Shown here: positions 12,448 to 23,024 of the stretch, piece by piece
How positions within the stretch are numbered: position 1 is the first letter of the stretch
How the letters are laid out: every line of letters begins with the position of its first letter
Source of the DNA: Calonectria ilicicola
Lineage: Eukaryota; Ascomycota; Sordariomycetes; Hypocreales; Nectriaceae
Direction: 5' to 3'
DNA: 64,000 nucleotides
NCBI GenBank assembly: GCA_020809705.1
Contig: CP085831.1
Coordinates: forward strand, 4,650,001-4,714,000
The notes under the pieces: model-generated
Told to the model about the DNA's origin: nothing
Database searches by the model: none
The model's input: the letters and a program-made list of their open reading frames with translations, nothing else
Made by a program: the position numbers and the translations under genes

Positions 12448-13500
12448 ATGGGCAACTCCGAGTACGACGACACCAACGGCCAGAGTGGTCTCAATGGCCG
12501 CTCTGAAGCTGTTAACAAGATCCGCACCAGTGCGAGCGTCAGCATGGATGCAGAGCTTTTCGAGAAGCTCTATCTTTCCCCTCCAAACAAGGCTGGCAGG
12601 AAGTTTGGCGACCCAATTCCTCTGTAAGAAAATCCTTATCTTGCTAGAGTTGCAATTTGTCAACTAATTCATGTTCAATTTAGGGCTTTGGCTGGATATT
12701 TGGCAGCTATGCTCCCGCTTTGCTCCGCTCTCATGGGTTGGAGGGGTAGCAGCACCTTCAGTGCCGCATCCATGTTCGTTGCATCATCTGTCCTTATAGT
12801 GATTCCATCTAATCAGTTTTCTTTAGTCCCGTCTACTTCTTCATGGGAGGTTTGATGATGTTCTTTGGTGGTGTTCTCCAGTGGTTCCTTGGCAACTCTT
12901 TCCTTTCCACCGCCTTTATCAGCTACGGATCTTTCTTCCTTGCACTCGGAGGAACTCTTACTCCCAGCTTCGGAGCCTACGCCACTTACGCTCCCGCCGA
13001 TGCTACCTCATCAGCTGAAGGCCTCACAACCACTGGCTTCAATGCCGGCATGGGTAAGTTGAATGTTAAATAGAAAAAAGGTAGAGCTATGCTTACTAAC
13101 ATGTGCCAGGCTTCTGGATCATTGCCATGGCTGTCCTGTCGCTTATCTACTTCATCTGCTCTCTTCGAACCAACGCCATTTTCGCCGTCTTCTTCCTCCT
13201 GCTGGTTCCCGCTTTCAGTCTGCTGGCAGGTGGATTCTGGCTCCAGGCCGAGAATTATACTGGAAATGCCAGCGACGCTGCCGATGTCTTTGAGGTAAGG
13301 ATCATTCCAAAGTTGACACATCGATTCACCACTGACTATGGCTCTAGGGATCTGGTGCAATCTTCTTCGTCTCATGCCTCGGTGTCATCTACCTTCTCCT
13401 CGCTGTCCTGTTGGAAGCTGTCGACTTCCCATTCAGACTCCCCGTGTTCCCCTTGTCCAAGGGAATCAAGGGAAAGAGCACCGCCCAGGAGTCGGTTTAA
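12448..13500 (+). CDS. Gpr1/Fun34/YaaH family membrane transporter
   Basis: Five exons (12448-12623, 12684-12773, 12827-13053, 13110-13294, 13348-13500) give 276 aa. A polar N-terminal tail of about 55 residues is followed by six hydrophobic segments, the normal architecture of this family, whose fungal members are acetate/ammonium transporters or sensors in the plasma membrane. The entry motif, usually NPxPLxL, appears as GDPIPLALAGYL, so its first Asn is Asp. Other family features are FMGGLMMFFGG, SFGAYATY and the closing LLAVLLEAVDFP. The length is typical. The acetate permease AcpA/AcuE type and the ammonia-export Ato type belong to the same family and cannot be separated here. The Zn2Cys6 gene downstream is on the same strand with its own promoter. 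Confidence 0.9.
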
Positions 13501-13920
13501 TTGTTCTGATCAACCCTCTGAAGCATCAACATTCAGTTGATGCGACAACTGACCAATTGATTACCCAAATCTCTAGAATTAAGCTTCAGCTTGCGTCTAG
13601 ACTAGATGATGATGGTGGGGACGAGAAATAATGCAGGCTGTGGAGACTTTATGATACTAAAACATACCTATAATACTTACTCTCGCTAATTGAATTAATA
13701 TCGCTGCCTTAGTGCCAAAAACCTTTGAGTGATGCCTTTTATGACTGAAGCATGGTTAAATCTTGGGGGTTCGACTTGTGGCTCGGCTTCTCACAAGTAG
13801 ATCGCCTTTATCAACCATCGCGACAGGACCCGACGTTCTACCGGGCCCTGTGATCCGCTCGAGTAGGCTAGTATGGCTGGCTGGAATCCGAGATAAACTT
13901 CACGAAGCATAATTATCATC
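13501..13920. other. Intergenic region upstream of the first Zn2Cys6 regulator
   Basis: Terminator of the Gpr1-like gene and promoter of the regulator. I found no copy of the CGGAA-N5-TTCCG dyad that marks the neighbouring catabolic genes, so autoregulation through that site is not indicated. Confidence 0.4.
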
Positions 13921-16461
13921 ATGGTAGATGGCGCCAACATGCCCTCGCGTCAATCAGTGCTGCGTCGCCGCAGTAAGATAGCCAATGCGTGGGTCGAGAT
14001 GCCGTCCCCATGTTTCTGCTCAGACTAACTCTTCTAAAGGTGCATTGGCTGTCGCAGCCGCAAGGCGCGATGTTCGGGCCGAGACCCATGTGAGCGGTGT
14101 ATTGGCCGGAATGAGACATGTGTGTATGAGGAGAAGGAGAAGAAAACGACTGTCTCTGTGGAGTGCGTGTATTATCTTGTTCTTGAATGTAACAAATGTG
14201 CCAATTCTGATGACGCAGCTATCTTGACCAGTTACATGCTCGTATCCGATCGCTCGAGAGTCGCCTCGGAGGCGAGGAAAACTCCATCCCCGATGCCACC
14301 GCACGCGGCAGCAATCGCCCGGAACTAGTAGAATCACCCGCATCCTCCCTCCCAAGCAACCCCCAGGTTGATTCCGAGAGCACAGAAATAGTAGGTTCAG
14401 CAGGATGCATCCCCATTACTACTCGTATCAAATCAGGCTAACTAGTTCCCAGTTTAGTGAGCCTGAGGGCTTGACCAACACGCTCGTCACTTCCGAGCCA
14501 CAGATAAAAGTCCACCGCTACGGGCATGCAGGTAATGCTAGAATTTGATGGTCTTTAGGAACTAGCAGAGCTAATTCATCTGCAATTATACAGCTTATCT
14601 GGGACACAGTTCGACGCTGAGTTTCGGTCGAAATGTCCGTAATCTTCTTCAGCAGTCGTCCCCAATCTCGGACCCCAGCAGTGTGTCTGTAGAACGCCGA
14701 GACAAATCGTATGCTACAGCATTGCCACCTCTGGCGCTCAATCTAGAGGCAATCCCCTTACCTCGTTTATCATATGCTGAATACTTAGTTAATACTGTGG
14801 TCATGCACTATGGCTCTTTATACTCCCTGTTTGATCCTGAAACGTTTCTTACTCGGCTCAGAGCATTCTACCACGAGCGTGCCGAGAATTCTATTCCTGA
14901 AGCGACGCTGTGGCATGTCCAGATGCTTCTAGTCCTGGGCTTCGGCAAATCGATACTCGCCAGAGAACATTCGGAGTTGGGACCCTCTGGGATGGTGTAC
15001 TTTACCCGTGCTATGGAGGCCATGCCGGATATTCGCAGACTTTACAAAGAACCATTATTATCGATTGAAATCCTTTGCTTAGCCGCGCTATTTATGCATG
15101 CAACAGATCTGTTGCAGGAGTCCTACGTTACCGTATGTTTGCTTCAATTCTCTGCTCGCTTTTACTCGGCTAACAATTATCTAATTAGATTGGAAAGGCA
15201 CTGCGTATTGCCGTCACCAGAATGATGAACGTAGCTGTCCCGGAAGTATTGAAGCCCACAAATGTTGAATACCAGAGGAAACTTTGGTGGACCGTCTATT
15301 GTATTGACAGGAAGAGCACACCCATGCTGGGCAGTCTCTTAGTAATGCGAGACGAACATATTTCAGTGCCACTTCCTAGCATAACGCAAGGAAATGAAGA
15401 TCAAAATGCATTTTCTATTCATGTCACTCTTTCATCTCACCTTGGCAAGATTCTTGATGGTAGGCTATGACAAAAGTACTGATATTAGCGGTAGTTGTTG
15501 ACAAGTTGGCAGTCATCTACGGCGTGTACAATCAACAGCAACGTAATTTTGTGGTCGAGGTCAAAGCCATTCTTTCGCGTCTGGCCGAAACGTTTGTCAT
15601 TCTTCAAGAACACTTGGACCTCGACATCCACACCCCCACGCAGCCAGTTTCACGAGATGCTGCCACTTTACATCTGCTGTTCCACCAGGTCTGCATTACA
15701 TCCCACAGAGAGCGACTTTAGCTGACAGCATTCCACCAGTGTGTCATTCTGACAGTCCGACCGGTTCTATTCTCCTTGTTAAAACCTTTACTAGCCCCAG
15801 GATCGGCAGAAGAAAACAGGCGGCTTTTGTCGGCGCCTTTTGAATCCATGCTCAAGATGTGTGTGGAGTCTGCTGCATTAATTCTCAAGATCATGTCCAC
15901 ACTGAAAGCCCAGATGATGTGTGGTGAGTTAGATCCATTCTTACAGAAAATATGACTAATTCGTTAGACATATTTCTGCCTTATGATATCGACGCGTTGT
16001 CCTCGGCTGCATTTGTCTTAGTTTTGATTGATATCATCAGGCCAGCGAACGAGTTGCTGTGGGATCTCCCCCAAGTTATGCACCTACTCGATGAATATGT
16101 GGCTCGGCATGTCGCTCCAGCTCAGGCCTATCGATTGGATTTGCTACAGGTCCTTGAGCTACGCACAAAAATTCGAGGCTGTGATGGTGCGCTGCAGGCT
16201 CAGACAAATGAAGAGATTGATACTGAGCAGATGGTGGGTTTATCACGATATGCTATCACTAACTCAATGCCGACAGATCTTGCACTAGACCCTGTGTGGT
16301 CACATGTTCGGCATGGCAATGAAGCTTCTGTTACTGGGCACTTGGAAACAATAAGATCAGTCATTGATCATCTCAATGTTGATGACATTGACACGCTTGA
16401 TGCTGCGATGCTTGACGGAAATTGGACGTGGGAGCTGGAAGATTTGACAGATATTTTGTAA
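13921..16461 (+). CDS. Zn2Cys6 transcription factor, candidate regulator of the proline-type cluster
   Basis: Nine exons (13921-13988, 14040-14162, 14219-14390, 14453-14531, 14594-15132, 15189-15459, 15513-15688, 15740-15923, 15968-16461) give 701 aa with all phases closing. An upstream-initiating frame joins a complete binuclear cluster: C-x2-C-x6-C (CIGCRSRKARC), then PCERC and a sixth Cys in ETCVYEEKEKK. A short coiled-coil linker follows (YLDQLHARIRSLESRL). The rest is the fungal-specific regulatory domain with HYGSLYSLFDPETF, LWHVQMLLVLGFGK, KLWWTVYCIDR and LHLLFHQ-CVILTVRP spliced across exon 8. A second ATG at 13939 is an alternative start. It is the closest regulator to the YCII, RidA, PRODH, P5CDH and flavin-reductase genes, whose promoters carry CGG-N9-CCG dyads of the kind such dimers bind; regulation by this protein is an inference. 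It may correspond to a PrnA-type activator, but I cannot establish orthology. Confidence 0.88.
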
Positions 16462-16667
16462 CATCGCGAGCCCAGATGTCATCACTTTTTGAAGAAAAAC
16501 GAGATGAATACAGAAAACAAACATCTTTCAACTTTATTCAGTGGTGCTATTTAATTGTTCCCACACATCAACTAGAGTCCTTCAAACATCAGCTCACCCC
16601 CGGGATCAGCTTCAATACCTGAACTAGAGTTCCAACCATAACTTTGTTCTATTCCGTGTAGCCTCAT

Positions 16668-17297
16668 CTATTTGTTAATTGGCTCACGGACGGCTGGAAC
16701 ATACTGACAAACGGAAAGTAAATTAGCACATTTCTGGACGCAAGAGAAGGTGCTGGGCTCACCGGGATTATCTGGACTTTGCTGAGATCCCAGACTCCGC
16801 TCTTAGCGTAAATATCGTCTTCAATAATCTCACGCACTTGATCTGTATTCTCAGCGGCGTAAACCACGACACTACCCTTGAAAAGTGCAACCTCCCCCTC
16901 AACAGGATGTTTCTCAAAAATAGCTCCTGTTCAAAAAGATGTAAGTCATTAGGTTCCGCTAGATATTCTCGTTTACTCACCACCCGCCGGCAACTTTCCA
17001 GATGCAATGAGCGGCTGGATGCCTTCGTAGTGGGTTCTGGAAATTGCGTCAGCCCAATTATTGGTTCCGAACTAGTATCTGCCAAATATTCTCGTTTGAA
17101 TACAGTTTTTATTCATACCCTTTCACCTTTTTCCTGATTTCCAAGACATTGGGTTTGTCAGGGAGAATTGCAAGCCATTCCTTCTTGTTGGTGCCTGTGG
17201 CCATTGTTCGACGACCGTAATTGCAAGAAGTCGACGAAAACAGGGCCCGGCCCATTGATGCGGGCCGGATAGTGAAGCGGAAAGCATAACCGGACAT
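16668..17297 (-). CDS. YCII-domain protein, probably mitochondrial
   Basis: Four exons (17119-17297, 16981-17036, 16763-16926, 16668-16703) give 144 aa. The first 40 residues contain several Arg and Ser and no acidic residue, as in a mitochondrial presequence. The YCII fold follows with EWLAILPDKPNVLEIRKKVK, HYEGIQPLIASGKL, a His in FEKHPVEGEV, GSVVVYAAENTDQVREII and DIYAKSGVWDLSKVQIIP, ending YVPAVREPINK. YCII proteins are small enzymes of the dimeric alpha-beta barrel superfamily; a conserved His and Asp are thought to be catalytic, and reactions are known for only a few members. The gene is divergent from the RidA gene with 195 bp between the start codons and two shared dyads. Confidence 0.88.
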
Positions 17298-17365
17298 TTT
17301 TAGCTACTGAGATGAGGATTTACATGGAAAGAATAATTTGGGATTGCCCAATATATCCTTTGGGG

Positions 17366-17380
17366 CGGAATATCACTCCG
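17366..17380. promoter_or_regulatory. CGG-N9-CCG dyad, YCII/RidA promoter, site 1
   Basis: CGGAATATCACTCCG, one mismatch from CGGAA-N5-TTCCG. It lies 69 bases upstream of the YCII start and 113 upstream of the RidA start. Inverted CGG triplets are the usual target of Zn2Cys6 homodimers. Confidence 0.5.
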
Positions 17381-17389
17381 TGACACAAC

Positions 17390-17404
17390 CGGAACAGTGT
17401 TCCG
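17390..17404. promoter_or_regulatory. CGGAA-N5-TTCCG dyad, YCII/RidA promoter, site 2
   Basis: CGGAACAGTGTTCCG, a perfect inverted repeat with 6-bp arms and a 3-bp spacer. It sits nine bases after site 1, in the only intergenic space of a divergent gene pair. It matches the dyad at 20198-20212 in both arms and spacing. Confidence 0.6.
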
Positions 17405-17492
17405 CCACGCTACATATAAGCCAATTCCATTTCACAGTAGATGCATTGCCGACAAATAGACTCCAATAGGCTATTACGAATACTGGTTCAAC

Positions 17493-18123
17493 ATGTTCAA
17501 TACTCATTTAATTCACGGGGCGATGCGCCGCTCAGCCACCCTATGCTCCGTCTCAAGACTCGGTCCGAGTCGCCTGAACCAAGGAAGCCTCGCAATGAGC
17601 TCCATTGGGGCCATCCGCACCTTCTCAAAGCCTGCCCGGGATATTGAACCAGTCTTCTCTCCGAAGGCTGTGAATCGTAAGTTGCTCTGCAGCCTGGGCG
17701 AAAAATAAGTCGTGCTGACCGAAATTCCCCCGTGCAGCCATTGGTCCTTATTCTCAAGCCATTAAGGCCAATGGGTTTGTCTTTCTTGCGGGCCAGATTC
17801 CCGCAGAGCCCACAGGAAAGCTTATTGAGGGCAGTGTGACTGAAAAGGCACACAAAATGTGCCAGAATGCCCGCGCCGTTCTAGAGGCGGCGGGCTCGAG
17901 TTTGGAGAATGTGGTCAAAGTCACGGTATGTCGACGGCGCATTGCAGTAAACCAAAAAGACACTGACGATTGCAAGATTTACTTTCAGAATTTTGATGAT
18001 TTCAAAGAAGTGAACGATGTTTATCAGCAATATTTCCCTCAAAAGCCAGCCCGCTCCTCTTGCGAATGTCCCAGGCTCCCCGCGGGCGCTTCTATTGAGA
18101 TGGATCTAATTGCTTTGCAGTAG
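17493..18123 (+). CDS. RidA/YjgF/YER057c/UK114 family imine deaminase, probably mitochondrial
   Basis: Three exons (17493-17676, 17738-17925, 17977-18123) give 172 aa. The N-terminal extension of about 50 residues (MRRSATLCSVSRLGPSRLNQ region) is Arg/Ser-rich with no acid until the core begins, fitting a mitochondrial presequence as in yeast Mmf1. The core has FSPKAVNPIGPYSQAIKANG, VFLAGQIPAEPTG, AVLEAAGSSLENVVKVT and DDFKEVNDVYQQYF. RidA proteins hydrolyse reactive enamine/imine intermediates such as 2-aminoacrylate. The conserved catalytic Arg region reads KPARSS, which keeps the Arg; the following strand CECPRLPAG replaces the usual VEV-x-xLP. Exon 3 could start 12 nt later at a second AG, but the longer form matches the family better. 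Context suggests protection during amino-acid oxidation. Confidence 0.88.
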
Positions 18124-18526
18124 CTAGTATAAGGAAATATATTGAATAACTATCAAACATCAATGTAATTTTCCCATATCATTCGTCATGTGAATATTGG
18201 TGATTTGAATTATCTGAAATGGCTGGTTTCCTCCATGTCTAATTCGTATTGGGCCTATCGCTAGGTTACCCAAAACCGATTGACGATGAAGGATTTCTCC
18301 GAGTCATGAGAGCAACGTATCAGAATTTGCTCAAACCTCCATCCATTGTTTCTTTAAAGACTTGTCACAGTTAAACATACTCACCCGAATTTTGGTCCGT
18401 TTGAGCACTGCGAAATATGATTCTATGATCTAGCCTCAATTTAACACCAATGTCTAGTAATGTTTAGAATTGCAGTACGATATGGAAAACATTTCTCATC
18501 TAACTACTGTACATAAGAGAGCTTAT
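18124..18526. other. Intergenic region between the convergent RidA and PRODH genes
   Basis: Two 3' ends face each other here. Apart from A+T-rich sequence suitable for polyadenylation I see nothing. Confidence 0.4.
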
Positions 18527-19978
18527 TCATCCCATCACGCGACGCCGAAGTTCTTTCTGGAGAGCATCGACCATGTGTTCAGTCCTCTCTGTCGCCCCAC
18601 GATTCTCTATAGCTCGACGATGTAAATATCCCATGCATTCTCCCACAGAACCCCAAGCTAAATATTTAAAAATGCCCGGGATCATGTCCTTATTCACAGA
18701 AGCCTCACTGGCGTATTTCTCACGGTCCTCGATCAGTGCACAGCTGAGTTCATCAGCCATGCCAATAATCTGACCACATTTCAAAGCTGTGAGACTGAGA
18801 CCAGCCGAAACTCTTGATCGGTGCATTTCCATGGCTATTTGAGCGCTTTCTTGATTGTGTGTTGCTAGAAAGAGTGCAGCAGGCGGAAACTCCAGCTTCT
18901 CGTTGCTTTCAGTCTGAGGAAGCTGGCGTGAAATCATCATCTTGACAATATCATTGTAGGACATGTCAGTATCTTCCTTTGTGTCGTGGATCAACGAGCG
19001 CACATCATGTTCAATGTAAGCCCCCCGAACGAGCTTGATACCCACGGCCCACCCTTCCCTTGCGGCCAAGGTGATATGACGAATGGCATTGTTTCTTGCT
19101 TCCTTCAGATATGCTTGGATGGTGTTATAGACGAGTACTTCTCCGTTGCGGTTATACTTTCTCATCAGCTCAATAATCCAAAGATCCAAGCCAATCTGCA
19201 GAACTTGCTGTTCCGCATCAATCCAAAGCTGTGATCCGCGCTGTTTTGCTTCGTTACAAATTTCGTCCATCGCGTCCACGATGACTTGAGGCATTGGCCG
19301 GCATGATTGCATGGCGTCAAGACAAATCGGGCCAGCGCCTGTAAGCCTAAACCCACGTTAGGTTGAACCAAAAGATAACCCGACGTCAATATCGGATTTC
19401 AAGAGCTTCTTTCTTACTCACTTCACAGCGAGAAAGTCTCCAGGTTGAAGCATACGTAATGTATCAAGAGTTCCTTGCTTCCACTGCTCAACCATCTTAT
19501 AACAAGCTGGTCCATAACTGCTATCCCCAGAATACACCTCTCCCAGGTTGGGGTCGATAACAAATTCTTTAGCATGGCCGAGAATAACTCCCTGATAACC
19601 TATGTTCTTGACCTCAGAAATGGCGCGTGAGACCTCGGCCTTATCTGTTCCAGCACAAAAGTGGTTGTAGAGGGACCATCGAAGGATTCGGTTTAAGGCG
19701 GGATTTCGATCAGGATTCAGCAAGATACCCTTTGCCTTCGTTACTACATCGAGTATAGCAAGTGAAGGCCGCATAATCCAAGATCTCCTCATCATCGATG
19801 TCAAGATGAGGGATCGGATGAGGGTTTTGTTGGAAATTCGGGATAGGGCTGTTTTCCCAAGCGTTAACGTGTCCCGCATTGTTGTCACCGTCCTAAATGT
19901 CTGGATCTGTGATCGTCCTCGTAACGGTTGTGGAAGCCCCAACATAGCCTGTTGCTTCGGGACACGATTTAGCAACAT
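18527..19978 (-). CDS. Proline dehydrogenase (FAD-dependent), mitochondrial
   Basis: Two exons, 19422-19978 and 18527-19346, joined by a 75-nt intron, give 458 aa. The start at 19978 is the first ATG of the open frame and begins MLLNRVPKQQAML with a basic, acid-free leader ending near FRTVTTM. The PRODH barrel is recognised by WSLYNHFCAG, GVILGHAKEF, LTGAGPICLDAM, LWIDAEQQ, VYNTIQAYLK, GIKLVRGAYIEHD, ALFLATHNQES and the C-terminal helix YLHRRAIENRGA, whose Arg pair contacts the substrate carboxylate in studied enzymes. It oxidises proline to pyrroline-5-carboxylate (P5C) and passes electrons to the respiratory chain. It is divergent from the P5C dehydrogenase gene. It may be the prnD-type enzyme of the fungus or a paralogue. 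Confidence 0.95.
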
Positions 19979-20442
19979 GGTGAAAAGCGTCTCTGTTGGT
20001 GGAGTAGGGATTGGAGGGGGAGCTGAGAATACCCAACGATTCACTCCGAAATAAGACTTTTAACTAGTTACCCATGCTATCTACTAATATCAACTAAAAG
20101 CGGACATTACAATTGCAGAATTAGACCGGCGCAATCGGAAGAGGTCTCCGTCTGATAGGTGCTTAAATTTACGCGTGGGTAGTCTTAGATATTAGCCCGG
20201 AATGAACTTCCGGGCAATATGTTGGTAGCATTCAGTCCGTTGCGGAAGGATATCCCGCTTATCATACCAAGCCCGAGTTCGGAGCACTCCTAGCCGCTTT
20301 ACTTGGGTGGTACGCCTGTCCCAGAGTCAATACTAAAACTCCATGATCCCCCGATTACAAAAGACACTTTTTTGTCCTTTTACTCTGAAGTTTATCGTCA
20401 AATTCATTTTGAATCCTGACCTTCTCCTTCGCTGTCACCAAT
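19979..20442. other. Divergent promoter region of PRODH and P5CDH
   Basis: 464 bp between the two start codons. It contains the strongest dyad of the window (20195-20215), listed separately, and further isolated CGG/CCG triplets near 20140-20150 and 20238-20246. Such a shared region is how fungal proline genes are commonly co-induced. Confidence 0.6.
20195..20215. promoter_or_regulatory. Perfect 8+5+8 inverted repeat in the PRODH/P5CDH promoter
   Basis: GCCCGGAA-TGAAC-TTCCGGGC, containing CGGAA-N5-TTCCG (CGG-N9-CCG) at 20198-20212. CCGG half-sites are, from memory, reported for PrnA of Aspergillus nidulans; spacing there should be checked. It lies 217 bases from the PRODH start and 228 from the P5CDH start. 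Confidence 0.65.
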
Positions 20443-22275
20443 ATGATGCGCCGATTGAACACCACTGGAGGGGTCAGATCAGCTGTCTCTCTTGGTACTT
20501 CAGTGTCTTTGAGTGGACGGAGGCAATTGAGCTTGCTACATCCTCCAAAGTTTCAGAATGAAAAGTTTGTATGCAACCCATTTTCAATAATCGCACATTG
20601 AACCTCTTACTGACCGGAATGCTCTTGCAGTTAAACTATGCAAAAGGGTCCCCGGAGAGAGCCTCTCTGCAGGAAGCCTTGAAGCGGTTGAAGGGTCAGA
20701 TGCCCGTGCAGATTCCCATCACTGTCAATGGGAATACGGTATGACCTGTTTAGCCCAAGTCCAGAAACAATCACTAAATTCACCCTCCAGTTAAAATCCG
20801 ACAATTTTCAAGTCCAAGAAAATCCTTCAAAGCATAAAGAGGCAGTGGCTCATTATGCTTCTGCGACACCAGACCAGGTCAATGCAGCCATTGACGCCGC
20901 GTTAAAGGCTAAGCCTGCCTGGGAGGCTCTCGCATTTGAGGATCGTGCCGCCATATTCTTGAGAGCCTCTGAACTCATTGCCGGTAAATACCGATCAGAT
21001 ATCGTTGCCTCAACCATGATAGGCCAAGGAAAAAATATCTGGCAGGCAGAGATTGAGGCCCCTAGCGAAACAGTTGACTTCTTCCGCTACTATGTTCAGG
21101 AAGCGTGGAAGCTTTACTCGTATCAGCCGACAGAGCAACCAGATGGAAACTGGAATAAAATGGAGTACCGTCCCTTGGAGGGCTTCGTTTACTCTATTGC
21201 TCCTTTCAACTTTACAGCACTTGGTGCCACTCTTGTCGGGCCTGCCGCATTACTAGGCAATGTGGTTATTTGGAAACCCTCTGCCTATGCCATGCACTCT
21301 GCTTACCTTATCCACCAAATCCTTCTCGAGGCTGGGCTTCCTAAGGACGTTATACAATTCCTTCCTGGCGATGCTGAGGAAATCACCAACACCGTCCTGA
21401 AGCGACCAGAATTCGCTGCTGTCAGCTTTATCGGCTCAACGCAGGTATTCAAAGGATTACAGAAGAAGATTGGGGACGGCGTTGGCAAAGAGATTTACAA
21501 TTCTTACCCTCGTGTGGTTGGAGAAACTGGCGGCAAAAACTGGGGAGTCATTCACTCTTCGGCCGACGTGAAAAGTGCAGCTTTCCAAACAATCCGTGGT
21601 GCATTTGAATATCAAGGGCAGAAATGCTCTGCCTGCTCCCGGGTGTATGTTGCAGAGTCTGTCTGGCCAGAATTCAAGAAACATCTCCAAGAACAGCTTC
21701 CAAAGCTCAAGGTGGGCGATGTTGAAGAATTCGACAACTTTATTACGCCCGTTATTCATGAAAGCTCTTTTGATAAGCTTAACAAGGTGATCGAGGATGC
21801 GAAGAATGACGATGAGCTTGAGCTTATCGCTGGTGGAACGGCCTCCAAAGAGTACGGATATTTTATCCATCCTACAGTCTATAAGACTTCTAACCCCCGA
21901 CACGAAATAATGTCTCGCGAGCTTTTTGGTCCTATTTTGGGTGTGTACGTCTACCCTGATGCCAAATGGGAGGAAACTTTGGAACTCGTCGATACAACCT
22001 CACGCTATGGTCTGACTGGCAGTATTTTTGCCATGGATCCCTATGCATCTCGGCAAGCGCAAACGAAATTGAAGCATGCAGCAGGCATGTTGTACATCAA
22101 CACCAAATGTACGGGGTCTGTGGTTGCTCAGCAGCCTTTTGGAGGTAGCCGAGATTCTGGTACCAATGATAAAACCGGCACTATGGCTCATCTTCAGCGA
22201 TTCACCAGTGTCAGATCGATCAAGGAGGAGTACAATCCCCTAGATGAGATCCAATACCCTTCAAATGAAGTTTGA
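20443..22275 (+). CDS. Delta-1-pyrroline-5-carboxylate dehydrogenase, mitochondrial
   Basis: Three exons (20443-20568, 20631-20738, 20791-22275) give 572 aa. The start is the first of two tandem ATGs; the leader MMRRLNTTGGVRSAVSLG is Arg-rich and acid-free. The spliced N-terminus reads into NYAKGSPERASLQEALKRL, the usual opening of fungal P5CDH. The aldehyde dehydrogenase domain has APFNFTALG, GNVVIWKPS, FIGSTQVF, the general-base Glu in GETGGKN (about residue 323) and the nucleophile Cys in GQKCSACSR (about residue 357), then PTVYKT, GPILGVYVYPD and QQPFGGSRDSGTNDK. It oxidises P5C semialdehyde to glutamate with NAD+. The 5' exons were inferred from phase and family fit. Confidence 0.95.
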
Positions 22276-22726
22276 GATGCTACTATGGACTGAAGAAATT
22301 TGGGCATTAAGGATTGACATCTCGAGAATGCATGATGCTGCTTTGTCTTAAGTGGGGCGAGGATAGAATAAGTAGTATACCAGTCAGATTCTGGAGTGCA
22401 CTGCAATTCAAAACTATATTACCCATTCCATGCAGATTGTATATCTACTCAAACAATTTTTTGCCTTGACTGAGGACTCCAATGGCACATTGAAAGTAGG
22501 GTTTGAGGATAATGAATATAACCGACCGTAAAATTGATTCGTGACCGAATCTCAACGTCATTCATCACAGAGTCCATCGTAGAAAAACTAAGCGCGAGTT
22601 TTAATTCACAATAAGAAAGCCACAGATTTACAATATTCTACCATTTAAAAAATTAAAACTTGTGTGAATCATTGAAATGCTTGCATGCATTTCTAATTCT
22701 ACCATGCGTAGGCTGCTACCCGGTAG

Positions 22727-22741
22727 CGGGAGGGCATTCCG
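22727..22741. promoter_or_regulatory. CGG-N9-CCG dyad, flavin-reductase-like promoter
   Basis: CGGGAGGGCATTCCG, one mismatch from CGGAA-N5-TTCCG, 284 bases upstream of the start codon at 23025. Confidence 0.45.
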
Positions 22742-22820
22742 CGATAACCATATCCACTTGCTACATTAGGTATAGCATAACGGGACGCCAATCCTGGCCA
22801 TGCACATTTTTTCAACGGCC

Positions 22821-22835
22821 CGGAATGGTGTTCCT
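22821..22835. promoter_or_regulatory. CGGAA-N5-TTCC(T) dyad, flavin-reductase-like promoter
   Basis: CGGAATGGTGTTCCT has both arms of the motif except the last base, with the same 5-bp spacer, 190 bases upstream of the start codon. Confidence 0.45.
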
Positions 22836-23024
22836 TGTAGCGCTAAGTGCGCCCAACTTAAGACCGGCTGGTTGACTGGGAGAACTGCTGTGCGAATCGA
22901 TGAATCTCGAAATAAATGACCGTTTTAACACGACAAAAAATCGTGTTGAAGAGTGAAGATAAATTTGCGGTCAGCTACGGGAATTCATCATCTAGATTGT
23001 TGCAGCCTTCCGCGCAAGATTAGG

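Larger units (their letters stand above)
22276..23024. other. Intergenic region upstream of the flavin-reductase-like gene
   Basis: P5CDH terminator followed by the promoter of the next gene. Two CGG-N9-CCG-like dyads are present at 22727-22741 and 22821-22835. No gene seen. Confidence 0.5.
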
